Made by a program: the position numbers and the translations under genes. A stretch of DNA of 15,143 bases. It comes from Microtetraspora glauca. GTDB lineage: Bacteria > Actinomycetota > Actinomycetes > Streptomycetales > Streptomycetaceae. The notes under the pieces were generated by a model, which worked only from the letters and a program-made list of their open reading frames with translations, did not search any database and was not told the DNA's origin. Shown piece after piece: positions 6,626 through 12,786 of this stretch (its first letter is position 1; every line of letters begins with the position of its first letter). The stretch covers positions 1-15,143 of the forward strand of contig JOFO01000087.1 in assembly GCA_000721275.1 (NCBI GenBank), written 5' to 3'.

Positions 6626-9196
6626 ATGGGAGAGCGGCCGGTCGCGCCCGCCGCACCCGGCCTGGTCCTGCTCGTCGACGGGGTCCCGACACGGATGGAC
6701 CCGGGCCGCGTCTACCGCGTCGGGCGTGATCCCACCAGCGACATCGTGCTCGCGGACGCCCGGGCGTCCTGGCACCACGCGGTGCTCCGCGCCGCCGGCG
6801 GCCAGTGGACGCTCGCCGACGAGGACAGCACCAACGGCACCTACGCCGACGGCGTGCGGGTGCGGCTCCCCCGGGTCGTCGGCCCGGGCACGGTGGTCCG
6901 CTTCGGGCACCCGCAGGACGGGCCCCGCGCGGTCCTCGCCGCGCCGCCCGGCGAGCGCCCCGCGCCACCGGAACCGCAGAAGCCGCGCGATTCGCACGAG
7001 CCGCCCGAGTCGCCCGGGCGACCGCCCGCGGCCGAGCGGAACGCCGGCGCCCCACCCGGCTCTCCCCCGGTCGCCGCCGACGCGGAGCTCGTACGGGATG
7101 GGGTCGTGCGGGATGGGGTCGTGCGGGGTGAGGGCGTGCGGGACGAGCCCGTACGGGAACCGGTGCCGCGGCCTTCGGGGGTGGCGCGGCCCGGGGCCAC
7201 CGGGACCTTCCGGCGGCCGACGGCGGTGCGGCCGCTGCCGGAGCACACCGTGCGGATCGGGCGGGCGCCGGACAACGACGTCGTCGTCGCCGACCTGGTG
7301 GTCTCCCGGCACCACGCGGAGCTCGTCGCCCGGTCCGACGGCACGTACTGGATCCACGACCTCGGCAGTCACAACGGCACCTTCATCGACGGGCGTCCCG
7401 TCACCGAGCCGGTCCGGGTCACCGCCGACGACATCGTCGGCATCGGCCGCAGCGCGTTCGTCCTGGCGGGCGGGCAGCTCGTCGAGTTCACCGACACCGG
7501 CGAGATCTCCCTCGACGTGCAGGAACTCGCCGTCACCGTCGACCACGGCCGCAAGACCCTGCTCGACGGCGTCTCCTTCCCGGTCGGCGAGAAGACCCTC
7601 CTCGCGGTCGTCGGCCCGTCCGGCGCCGGCAAGTCCACCCTCCTCGGCGCCCTCACCGGCCAGCGGCCCGCCGACCGGGGCACCGTCCTCTACGACGGCC
7701 GCGACCTCTACCGCGACTACGCCGAACTGCGCCAGCGCATCGGGCTCGTCCCGCAGGACGACATCCTGCACCTCCAGCTGACCGTCCGGCGGGCCCTCGC
7801 GTACGCCGCCGAACTCCGCTTCCCCGGCGACACCGCGGCTGCCGAGCGGCACGCGCGCGTGGACGAGGTGATCGGCGAACTGGGCCTCACCGAACGGGCC
7901 GACCAGCCGATCCACAGCCTCTCCGGCGGCCAGCGCAAACGCGTCAGCGTCGCCCTCGAACTGCTGACGAAGCCGTCGCTGCTCTTCCTCGACGAGCCGA
8001 CCTCCGGCCTCGACCCGGGCATGGACCGCTCGGTGATGCACATGCTGCGCGGCCTCGCCGACGACGGCCGCACGGTCGTCGTCGTGACCCACAGCGTGCT
8101 CAGCCTGGACGTCTGCGACCGGCTCCTCGTGCTCGCCCCAGGCGGCCGGGTCGCCTACTACGGGCCGCCCGGCGACACCCTGTCCTTCTTCGGTTTCGAC
8201 CAGTGGCCGGAGGCGTTCGAGGCGTTCGAGACCGAACGGGAGCGGGACTGGGCGGGCCAGTACCGGGGCTCCCGCTTCCACCGGCGGTACATCGAGGACG
8301 CGACGGTCCGCCCGTACGCGCCCGTGCCCGGCGGTTCCGCCCCCGGGGCCCAAACGGCGGTGTCCGCGCCGCCACCGAAGCCGCAGAGCTGGGGCGGCCA
8401 GTTGCGCACCCTGGTGCGCCGCTACACGACCGCGCTCGCCGCCGACCGGACCTTCCTCGCCATCATGATCGCCCTGCCGTTCGTCATGGGCGCCATGGCC
8501 CGCGCCCTCTCCGAGGGCAGCCTGGGCCCCGAGTCCACCCTCAACGTGCTGCTGATCCTGTGCGTCGGCGGCGTCCTCACCGGCGCGGCCAACGCGGTCC
8601 GCGAGCTCGTGAAGGAGCGCTCGATCTACCGCCGGGAGAGAGCCGTCGGCCTGTCCCGCTCCGCCTACCTCGCCTCCAAGGTCGTCGTCCTCGGCACGGT
8701 GACCGTCGTGCAGGCGGTGGTGCTGACGCTGGTCGCGCTGGTCGGCGTGCCGCTCAACGTGCCCGACGGCAAGGGCGTGCTGCTGCCCCCGCTGGTCGAG
8801 CTCACGCTCGCCGTCGCCCTGCTGGCCTTCACCGCGATGATGCTCGGCCTGCTGGTGTCCGCGCTGGTCCGCAAGGAGGAGGTGACGATGCCGCTGCTCG
8901 TCCTCCTCGCGATCGTCCAGGTGGTGTTCTGCGGGGCGCTGCTGAGTGTGCAGGGGACCCCGGTCCTGGAGCAGCTGGCCTGGCTGGTGCCGTCGCGGTG
9001 GGCGTTCGCGGCGATGGGCGCGACCATCGACATCGGGGCGGTGGCGCCGAGCGACAAGACCGCCGATCCGCTGATGGACCACACGGCGGCGGCCTGGCTC
9101 TTCGACCTGGGCATGCTGGTCGTGCTCTCGGTGGCGCTGGGGCTCGCCGTGGCCCGGCTGCTGCGCCGTCACGAACCCGTCGTCATGCGCCGCTGA
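6626..9196 (+). CDS. Double-FHA ABC transporter, ATPase and permease fused (Rv1747-like, ABCG type)
   Basis: 856 residues. FHA domain 1 spans about 12-95 (GRDPTSD at 33-39, STNGT at 68-72; the usual SRxH is SWHH here). A Pro-rich linker follows with a 5-residue VRDGV-like repeat (155-179). FHA domain 2 spans about 200-280 (IGRAPDND, VSRHHAE, LGSHNGT). The ABC ATPase has Walker A GPSGAGKST (330-338), VPQDD (375-379), LSGGQRKRV (432-440), Walker B FLDEPTSGLD (454-463) and H-loop THS. About six membrane helices of ABC2 type occupy 605-850. This order and length match Mycobacterium tuberculosis Rv1747 (865 residues), a putative exporter regulated by the kinase PknF. A kinase gene also lies nearby here, two genes downstream. 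The exported substrate is unknown. FHA2 keeps all consensus pThr-binding residues, while FHA1 lacks the SRxH serine-arginine pair and may bind poorly. Confidence 0.93.
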   Translation: MGERPVAPAAPGLVLLVDGVPTRMDPGRVYRVGRDPTSDIVLADARASWHHAVLRAAGGQWTLADEDSTNGTYADGVRVRLPRVVGPGTVVRFGHPQDGPRAVLAAPPGERPAPPEPQKPRDSHEPPESPGRPPAAERNAGAPPGSPPVAADAELVRDGVVRDGVVRGEGVRDEPVREPVPRPSGVARPGATGTFRRPTAVRPLPEHTVRIGRAPDNDVVVADLVVSRHHAELVARSDGTYWIHDLGSHNGTFIDGRPVTEPVRVTADDIVGIGRSAFVLAGGQLVEFTDTGEISLDVQELAVTVDHGRKTLLDGVSFPVGEKTLLAVVGPSGAGKSTLLGALTGQRPADRGTVLYDGRDLYRDYAELRQRIGLVPQDDILHLQLTVRRALAYAAELRFPGDTAAAERHARVDEVIGELGLTERADQPIHSLSGGQRKRVSVALELLTKPSLLFLDEPTSGLDPGMDRSVMHMLRGLADDGRTVVVVTHSVLSLDVCDRLLVLAPGGRVAYYGPPGDTLSFFGFDQWPEAFEAFETERERDWAGQYRGSRFHRRYIEDATVRPYAPVPGGSAPGAQTAVSAPPPKPQSWGGQLRTLVRRYTTALAADRTFLAIMIALPFVMGAMARALSEGSLGPESTLNVLLILCVGGVLTGAANAVRELVKERSIYRRERAVGLSRSAYLASKVVVLGTVTVVQAVVLTLVALVGVPLNVPDGKGVLLPPLVELTLAVALLAFTAMMLGLLVSALVRKEEVTMPLLVLLAIVQVVFCGALLSVQGTPVLEQLAWLVPSRWAFAAMGATIDIGAVAPSDKTADPLMDHTAAAWLFDLGMLVVLSVALGLAVARLLRRHEPVVMRR
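7088..7162 (+). repeat. degenerate 15-base in-frame repeat in the inter-FHA linker
   Basis: Five consecutive 15-base units encode LVRDG, VVRDG, VVRGE, GVRDE and PVREP (residues 155-179 of the transporter). Adjacent units share GTGCGGGATGGGGTC-like sequence. The segment links the two FHA domains and is charged and flexible. The last unit contains GAGCCCGTACGGGA, which recurs in the downstream adapter gene. Confidence 0.75.
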
Positions 9197-9217
9197 GCGC
9201 CGTCAGGAGGTGGGGCC

Positions 9218-10057
9218 GTGAGCGTTCCCGACCCCGGAGCGGATGCCGGATCCGACGCCGTCCTCGTGTCCGACTTCCGGCCGACGCACGTCGTGCCGCG
9301 CGGCGGCCTGCCCGCCTGGCAGGCGCCCGATCCCGGCTTTCCGACGGTCCCGCTGGACGCGTTCCTGCCGGTGCGGCTCGTGGAGCGCACGGGCGACTGG
9401 GGGCAGGTGCTGTGCTCCAACGGCTGGCAGGCGTGGGTGGACGCGCGGCTGCTGGTCGGCGTCCCCGACGACCCTCCGGCGGCGGGTTCGCCGCTCACCC
9501 GGACGGCCGACCCGCGCCCGCTGATCGCACGCGCGGAGGACGCGCTGGGCCGGTACCGGCGGGCGGTGGAGGAGCTGGCGGCGGGCCGCGCGGACGGCGA
9601 GACGTTCCGGCGGCGCACGCGCGGGCTGCGGGTCGGGATGGTCGTCGACGGGGAGTCGGTCTGGCTGTACGACGCCGAGCACGAGCGCTGGGTGTACGGC
9701 GACGGGGTGGGCCTGACGACGTACGCGGCGTCCTCGGCGCCCTCGCGCACGGCCCGGCCGCCGGGGGCGGAGACGGCGGTGGCGGAGCCCGTGCCGGGGG
9801 AAACCGAACGGGAGGAGCCCGTACGGGAGGAGCCCGCGCCGGTGGAGTCCGTACCGGCGGAGCCCGTACCCGCGAAGCCCGTACCCGCGAAGCCCGTACC
9901 CGCGAAGCCCGTACCCGCGGAGCCCGTACCGGCGCCCGTCGCGTACGAGCCGACGCAGGTGGTGCCGCAGGTGCCGCAGGCCGGTCCGGCGGGGGCGCCC
10001 GGGCCGCCGCCCACGCAGGTGGTGCGCCGGCCGCCCGGGGCGGACGGTGAGGGCTGA
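9218..10057 (+). CDS. SH3-like adapter protein with Pro-rich EPVPx repeat tail (function unknown)
   Basis: 279 residues, no signal peptide or membrane helix. Residues 48-82 look like a bacterial SH3-type barrel (LPVRLVERTGDWGQV then NGWQAWVDARLL). Residues 100-165 form a small second unit: a helix ALGRYRRAVEELAAG, then GMVVDGESVWLYD and RWVYGDG. It resembles short modules seen in other actinobacterial signalling proteins that I cannot name. Ten 5-residue repeats follow (190-239, EPVPA/KPVPA), then a Pro/Gln tail. PT(H/Q)VV occurs at 22-26, 245-249 and 265-269, and these threonines are candidate kinase acceptors. AGGAGG lies 7 bases before the GTG start. The gene begins 21 bases after the FHA-ABC stop, and its own stop overlaps the kinase start by one base (TGATG), implying translational coupling. 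An adapter role is inferred from context. Confidence 0.85.
   Translation: MSVPDPGADAGSDAVLVSDFRPTHVVPRGGLPAWQAPDPGFPTVPLDAFLPVRLVERTGDWGQVLCSNGWQAWVDARLLVGVPDDPPAAGSPLTRTADPRPLIARAEDALGRYRRAVEELAAGRADGETFRRRTRGLRVGMVVDGESVWLYDAEHERWVYGDGVGLTTYAASSAPSRTARPPGAETAVAEPVPGETEREEPVREEPAPVESVPAEPVPAKPVPAKPVPAKPVPAEPVPAPVAYEPTQVVPQVPQAGPAGAPGPPPTQVVRRPPGADGEG
9785..9934 (+). repeat. ten-unit 15-base in-frame tandem repeat (EPVPx/KPVPA)
   Basis: Ten 15-base units in phase with the reading frame. Units 7-9 (9875-9919) are identical copies of AAGCCCGTACCCGCG. Unit 6 differs by one base and unit 10 by two, while units 1-5 are more diverged. This points to recent expansion from the 3' half of the array. 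The encoded peptide has proline at two of every five residues, so it is likely an extended linker. Copy number probably varies between strains. Confidence 0.88.
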
Positions 10058-11055
10058 TGGCGGGCGGGGCGCGGGACACCGGGCTTCCGGCGGGGCGGCC
10101 GTCGGGGCTGGTCGGCCGGGAGATCGCCGGCTACCGGGTGGAGGCCGAGATCGGGCGCGGCGGGATGGCGGTGGTGTACCGGGCGCGGGACCTGCGGCTC
10201 GACCGGACGGTGGCGCTGAAGCTGCTCGCGCCGGAGCTGGCCCGCAACGACACGTTCCGGCGGCGGTTCGCGCACGAGTCGCGGGTGGCGGCGTCGATCG
10301 ACCACCCGCACATCGTGCCGGTCTTCGAGGCGGGCGAGACGGAGGGGGTGCTGTACATCGCGATGCGGTACGTGGCCGGGCAGGACCTGGTGGCGCTGCT
10401 GGCCCGGGAGGGGCCGCTGCCGCCAGCGACGGCGGGCCGGATCGCGGCGCAGGTGGCGTCGGCGCTGGACGCGGCGCACGCGCACGAGCTGGTGCACCGG
10501 GACGTGAAGCCGGGGAACATCCTGGTGGCGGAGGGCACGGACCGGGAGCATCCGGAGCACGTGTACCTCACGGACTTCGGGCTGACGAAGAAGTCGCTGT
10601 CGCTGACCGGGTTCACGACGGTGGGCGAGTTCGTGGGCACGCTGGACTACGTGGCGCCCGAGCAGATCTCGGGGAAGCCGGTGGACGGGCGGTGCGACGT
10701 GTACAGCCTGGCGTGCGTGGTCTTCGAGACGCTGTGCGGGGTGCCGCCGTTCCGCCGGGACACCGACTGGGCGGTGCTGTGGGCCCAGCAGTACGACCCT
10801 CCGCCGCCGCTGGCGGAGCACCGGCCGGGCCTGCCGGAGGCGGCGGACGCGGTGTTCGCGCGGGCGCTGGCGAAGACGCCGGAGGAGCGGTACGGGACGT
10901 GCCTGGAGTTCGTCGCGGAGCTGCGGGCGGCGCTCGCGCGCGGGGAGGGCGGCCCGGTGGCGGCGGCCGGGGCGGGGCGGCGCGCGCCGGGTCCGCCGCC
11001 GGAACCGCCCGGGTGGGCGCGGCCGGTGTTCAGGCGTCTGGACGCCGCTCCCTGA
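10057..11055 (+). CDS. Soluble eukaryotic-type serine/threonine protein kinase
   Basis: 332 residues. The kinase domain spans about 20-295 with all catalytic motifs: glycine loop GRGGMAVVY (33-41), K55 in VALKLL, E74, HRDVKPGN (147-154) with catalytic D149, DFG (173-175) and APE (200-202). The activation loop is rich in Ser/Thr (KSLSLTGFTTVGEFVGT), so autophosphorylation is likely. Unlike PknB-type kinases there is no membrane helix or extracellular sensor; the C-terminus is a short Pro/Ala tail. Its ATG overlaps the adapter stop (TGATG), so production is probably coupled to the adapter. By analogy with PknF and Rv1747, the nearby FHA-ABC transporter and the PT(H/Q)VV adapter are the leading candidate substrates; this is inference. 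The last 26 bases overlap the convergent membrane-protein gene. Confidence 0.95.
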   Translation: MAGGARDTGLPAGRPSGLVGREIAGYRVEAEIGRGGMAVVYRARDLRLDRTVALKLLAPELARNDTFRRRFAHESRVAASIDHPHIVPVFEAGETEGVLYIAMRYVAGQDLVALLAREGPLPPATAGRIAAQVASALDAAHAHELVHRDVKPGNILVAEGTDREHPEHVYLTDFGLTKKSLSLTGFTTVGEFVGTLDYVAPEQISGKPVDGRCDVYSLACVVFETLCGVPPFRRDTDWAVLWAQQYDPPPPLAEHRPGLPEAADAVFARALAKTPEERYGTCLEFVAELRAALARGEGGPVAAAGAGRRAPGPPPEPPGWARPVFRRLDAAP

Positions 11056-12403
11056 CCCGCCGCTCCCTGACCCCGGGCCCGGACTCCGGCGGGACTTCGC
11101 CGTGGTGGCGGGTGCGGGTGGCGAGGAGGCCGCCGAGGAAGCCGGCGACGAGTCCCCACAGGAGGCCGAGGCCGGCCGTGCGCCACACGTCGGGCCGCAG
11201 CACGACCTCGCCGCCGAGGGCCGCGAGGTCGCCGATGCCGAGGATCGACAGGCCGAAGCGGGCCTCGACGAGGGTGAGCGGCACGACGGCGAGCAGGGTG
11301 AGGCCGAGGGCGACGCCGAGGTGCAGGGCGTGCCGCAGCGGCCGGACCCGGGCCGGGGAGCGTACGGCGGCGGTGAAGCCGGCGGCGAGGACGAGGACGG
11401 CGGCGACGGGCAGCAGCCACCAGGCGCGGCCGTCCTCGGCGGCGAGCGCCGACAGGTCCACCGTGGACAGGCCGGTGCCGTCGCCGCCGCGCAGCACGGC
11501 GTCGAGGAGCTGGGGCATGGGGAGGCCGAAGGGGCCGTCGACGGTGCCCTGCCAGGAGCCGCCGAGGCCGACGCCGAGGGCGAGCCAGGCGACGTTGGGC
11601 AGGCCGAGGAGGACGACGGCGAGGGTTTCGGCGGGGTGCCCCCTGGTGGCGGCGACGACCAGGCCGATGACGAGGGCCACGGCGACGTAGGCGAGGAGCA
11701 GCAGGAGCATCGCGGAGGCGGCCGGCCGGACGGTCTCCTGGTAGCGGAGCAGGCGTGCGGGCAGGGCGCTGCGGCGGGAGACGAGGAGGGCGGCCAGGAG
11801 GACGCCGAGGATCCAGAGGAGGCCGTGGCCGAGGGTGGGACCGAGGAGGGTGCGGAAGCCGACGGTGGGGTCGGTGGCGTCGAGGACTTCGCCGAAGAGG
11901 TCGGCGAGCGGGTCCTGGGCGTCGCCGGTGCCGAGGGTGAGGGGGAAGTCGTGGCGGGCGGCGGCGGAGAGGCCGGTGAGCGCGGCGAGCCACAGCACGA
12001 CGACGGCCGCCGCCCTCGCGGCGAGGTCGCCGGCCCCGGTGACGGCGTGGTGGCGGAGCGGGCGGAGGAAGACGGCTCCGGTGACGATCGCGCCGACGAG
12101 GGTGACGGTGAGCGGCATGGCGGTCAGTTCGCCCTGGGTGCCGGCGAAGGCGCCGGCCGAGCCGGTGATCTCGACCTGGCCGCCGGCGGCCATGACGACG
12201 ACGGCGGCGAGGACGGCGCCGAAGCCGCCGGGGAGGTCGGCGGCGCCCGCGGCCCAGAGGCCGAGGGCGGCGGTGGCGCCCATGGCGACGAGTCCGGCGG
12301 CGACGGCCGCGAGGGCCTGGGCAGCGACGCGGAGCCCGGTCCGGGCGGGTGCGCCGCCGGGTTCCGGGCGGGCGGTGGGGGTGGGGGGGAGCCTGCTGCT
12401 CAC
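11030..12403 (-). CDS. Polytopic membrane protein, probable streptophobe family
   Basis: 457 residues from the preferred GTG at 12403. After a Pro-rich cytoplasmic start there are about ten hydrophobic segments, for example LGLWAAG and AVVVMAAGG near the front, WILGVLLAALLV and LLLLLAYVAVALVIGLV mid-protein, and LGLLWGLVAGFLGGLL at the end. The Arg-rich tail is probably cytoplasmic. The pattern, with a VEITGSAGAFAGTQGEL loop after the second helix, recalls the streptomycete 'streptophobe' membrane proteins, whose function is not known; family assignment is from memory of sequence style. The GTG at 12403 is chosen over ATG 12445 because TAGCGT ends 7 bases upstream and neither start has a Shine-Dalgarno sequence. 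The gene converges on the kinase with a 26-base overlap, suggesting a membrane partner, though only position supports this. Confidence 0.75.
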   Translation of the reverse strand: MSSRLPPTPTARPEPGGAPARTGLRVAAQALAAVAAGLVAMGATAALGLWAAGAADLPGGFGAVLAAVVVMAAGGQVEITGSAGAFAGTQGELTAMPLTVTLVGAIVTGAVFLRPLRHHAVTGAGDLAARAAAVVVLWLAALTGLSAAARHDFPLTLGTGDAQDPLADLFGEVLDATDPTVGFRTLLGPTLGHGLLWILGVLLAALLVSRRSALPARLLRYQETVRPAASAMLLLLLAYVAVALVIGLVVAATRGHPAETLAVVLLGLPNVAWLALGVGLGGSWQGTVDGPFGLPMPQLLDAVLRGGDGTGLSTVDLSALAAEDGRAWWLLPVAAVLVLAAGFTAAVRSPARVRPLRHALHLGVALGLTLLAVVPLTLVEARFGLSILGIGDLAALGGEVVLRPDVWRTAGLGLLWGLVAGFLGGLLATRTRHHGEVPPESGPGVRERRVRERRPDA

Positions 12404-12410
12404 GCTGTCC

Positions 12411-12416
12411 ACGCTA
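12411..12416 (-). promoter_or_regulatory. candidate -10 element for a leaderless streptophobe-like transcript
   Basis: On the minus strand TAGCGT (TANNNT) is followed by 7 bases and then the GTG at 12403. The spacing is the same as before the FHA-ABC gene. No Shine-Dalgarno sequence is present and no convincing -35 is seen. If correct, translation starts at 12403 rather than at the longer ATG at 12445. Confidence 0.4.
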
Positions 12417-12604
12417 GTCCGGGGCGGGCGGCTCCGCCTGTGCATGGGGGCCGGACGGACGGCGGCGGGGGGCCGCCGCCGGGGCGGTGACGCTGGGTGA
12501 ACGGGGCTTCATAGGAGGCATCCCTAACCCGTTCCGGCGGCGCCAAACGGGCTTCCGACCGGCGATCCGATAACGCTCCGGTGGCCCCGCGACACGGACG
12601 GCAG

Positions 12605-12612
12605 GTGTTATG
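12605..12612 (+). repeat. left arm of 8-base inverted repeat (GTGTTATG)
   Basis: GTGTTATG here is the exact reverse complement of CATAACAC at 12711-12718. The arms are about 100 bases apart upstream of ectA. Such spacing could allow DNA looping by one regulator bound at two sites, but two 8-base arms could also match by chance. Confidence 0.4.
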
Positions 12613-12622
12613 CCGTCGTTAT
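12607..12622 (-). promoter_or_regulatory. candidate GlnR-like box: paired ATAAC half-sites, 6-base spacer
   Basis: GTTAT occurs at 12607-12611 and 12618-12622, a direct repeat with a 6-base spacer, read as ATAAC-N6-ATAAC on the minus strand. GlnR boxes have two 5-base half-sites with 6 bases between (GTnAC-N6-GAAAC). GlnR is reported to repress ectABCD in Streptomyces coelicolor. The geometry fits, but the half-site match is only partial: four of five in the first and three of five in the second. Another regulator is possible. Confidence 0.4.
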
Positions 12623-12710
12623 AAACCGGAGATCTGTCCCGATTTCACCGCCTCTGCACCCCGGCGATTCCTGGGATGATCGTCCACTGGGCGGTACGGC
12701 ACCACCGGGC

Positions 12711-12718
12711 CATAACAC
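12711..12718 (+). repeat. right arm of 8-base inverted repeat (CATAACAC)
   Basis: Exact reverse complement of GTGTTATG at 12605-12612. It lies 69-76 bases upstream of the ectA start and runs directly into the CGGAA/TTCCG repeat that begins at 12718. Confidence 0.4.
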
Positions 12719-12737
12719 GGAACCTGGCCTTCCGGAA
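12718..12737. repeat. nested inverted repeat CGGAA-N7-TTCCG with TTCCGGAA palindrome
   Basis: CGGAA (12718-12722) and TTCCG (12730-12734) are inverted copies 7 bases apart. The second arm is also half of a perfect 8-base palindrome TTCCGGAA (12730-12737). The site is 50-69 bases upstream of the ectA start, a usual position for a regulator of this promoter. The protein that would bind is unknown. Confidence 0.4.
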
Positions 12738-12772
12738 CCCCTCGGACCCAGGAAGTTCGCCGCTGCGCTGGG

Positions 12773-12778
12773 TAACTT
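12773..12778 (+). promoter_or_regulatory. ectA: candidate -10 element for the ect operon
   Basis: TAACTT matches TANNNT and ends 8 bases before the ectA ATG at 12787. With no Shine-Dalgarno sequence before that ATG, a leaderless or nearly leaderless ect transcript is likely. The hexamer sits inside GGGTAACTT, whose GGGTAA also resembles a stress-sigma -10 (GGGTAY), but no matching -35 (GNNTN) is seen at the right distance. Confidence 0.4.
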
Positions 12779-12786
12779 CGGCGCCC

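Larger units (their letters stand above)
12404..12786. other. non-coding divergent regulatory interval between streptophobe-like gene and ectA
   Basis: About 380 bases without a convincing gene, visibly richer in A+T than the flanks between 12600 and 12720. It holds ATAAC or its complement at 12570-12574, 12607-12611, 12618-12622 and 12712-12716, a GTAAC at 12772-12776, an 8-base inverted repeat about 100 bases apart, and a TTCCGGAA palindrome. It very likely carries the ectA promoter and its operators. A 35-codon minus-strand frame (12521-12414) and an in-frame 37-codon extension of ectA lie here, but neither has support as coding. Confidence 0.6.

Noticed and set aside
6510..7055. Extended TetR frame reaching into the FHA-ABC gene on the opposite strand
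   Set aside because: The first 182 codons are Arg/Pro/Ala-rich antisense of the transporter; the TetR domain begins right after GTG 6509 with a good ribosome site.
9785..9934. Repeat array as a possible CRISPR
   Set aside because: Units are contiguous 15-base codon repeats without spacers, in frame within a coding gene.
12404..12445. Longer streptophobe-like start at ATG 12445
   Set aside because: No Shine-Dalgarno sequence upstream and it would place the TAGCGT element inside the gene; it remains possible, so the start is uncertain by 14 residues.
12414..12521. 35-codon minus-strand frame (MPPMKPRSPS...) upstream of the streptophobe-like gene
   Set aside because: Pro/Ala/Arg composition typical of random high-GC frames, no ribosome site, and its stop falls in the candidate -10.
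12512..12530. Iron-box-like TTAGG...CCT sequence on the minus strand
   Set aside because: Only the left half agrees with the DmdR/IdeR consensus; the right half fails, and neither neighbour is an iron gene.
12770..12775. Stress-sigma (SigB-type) -10 GGGTAA before ectA
   Set aside because: Last base differs from GGGTAY and no GNNTN -35 lies 14-16 bases upstream.
12676..12786. In-frame upstream ATG that would add 37 residues to EctA
   Set aside because: The extension does not resemble EctA, has no ribosome site, and would cover the inverted repeats and TAACTT element; EctA length is normal from 12787.
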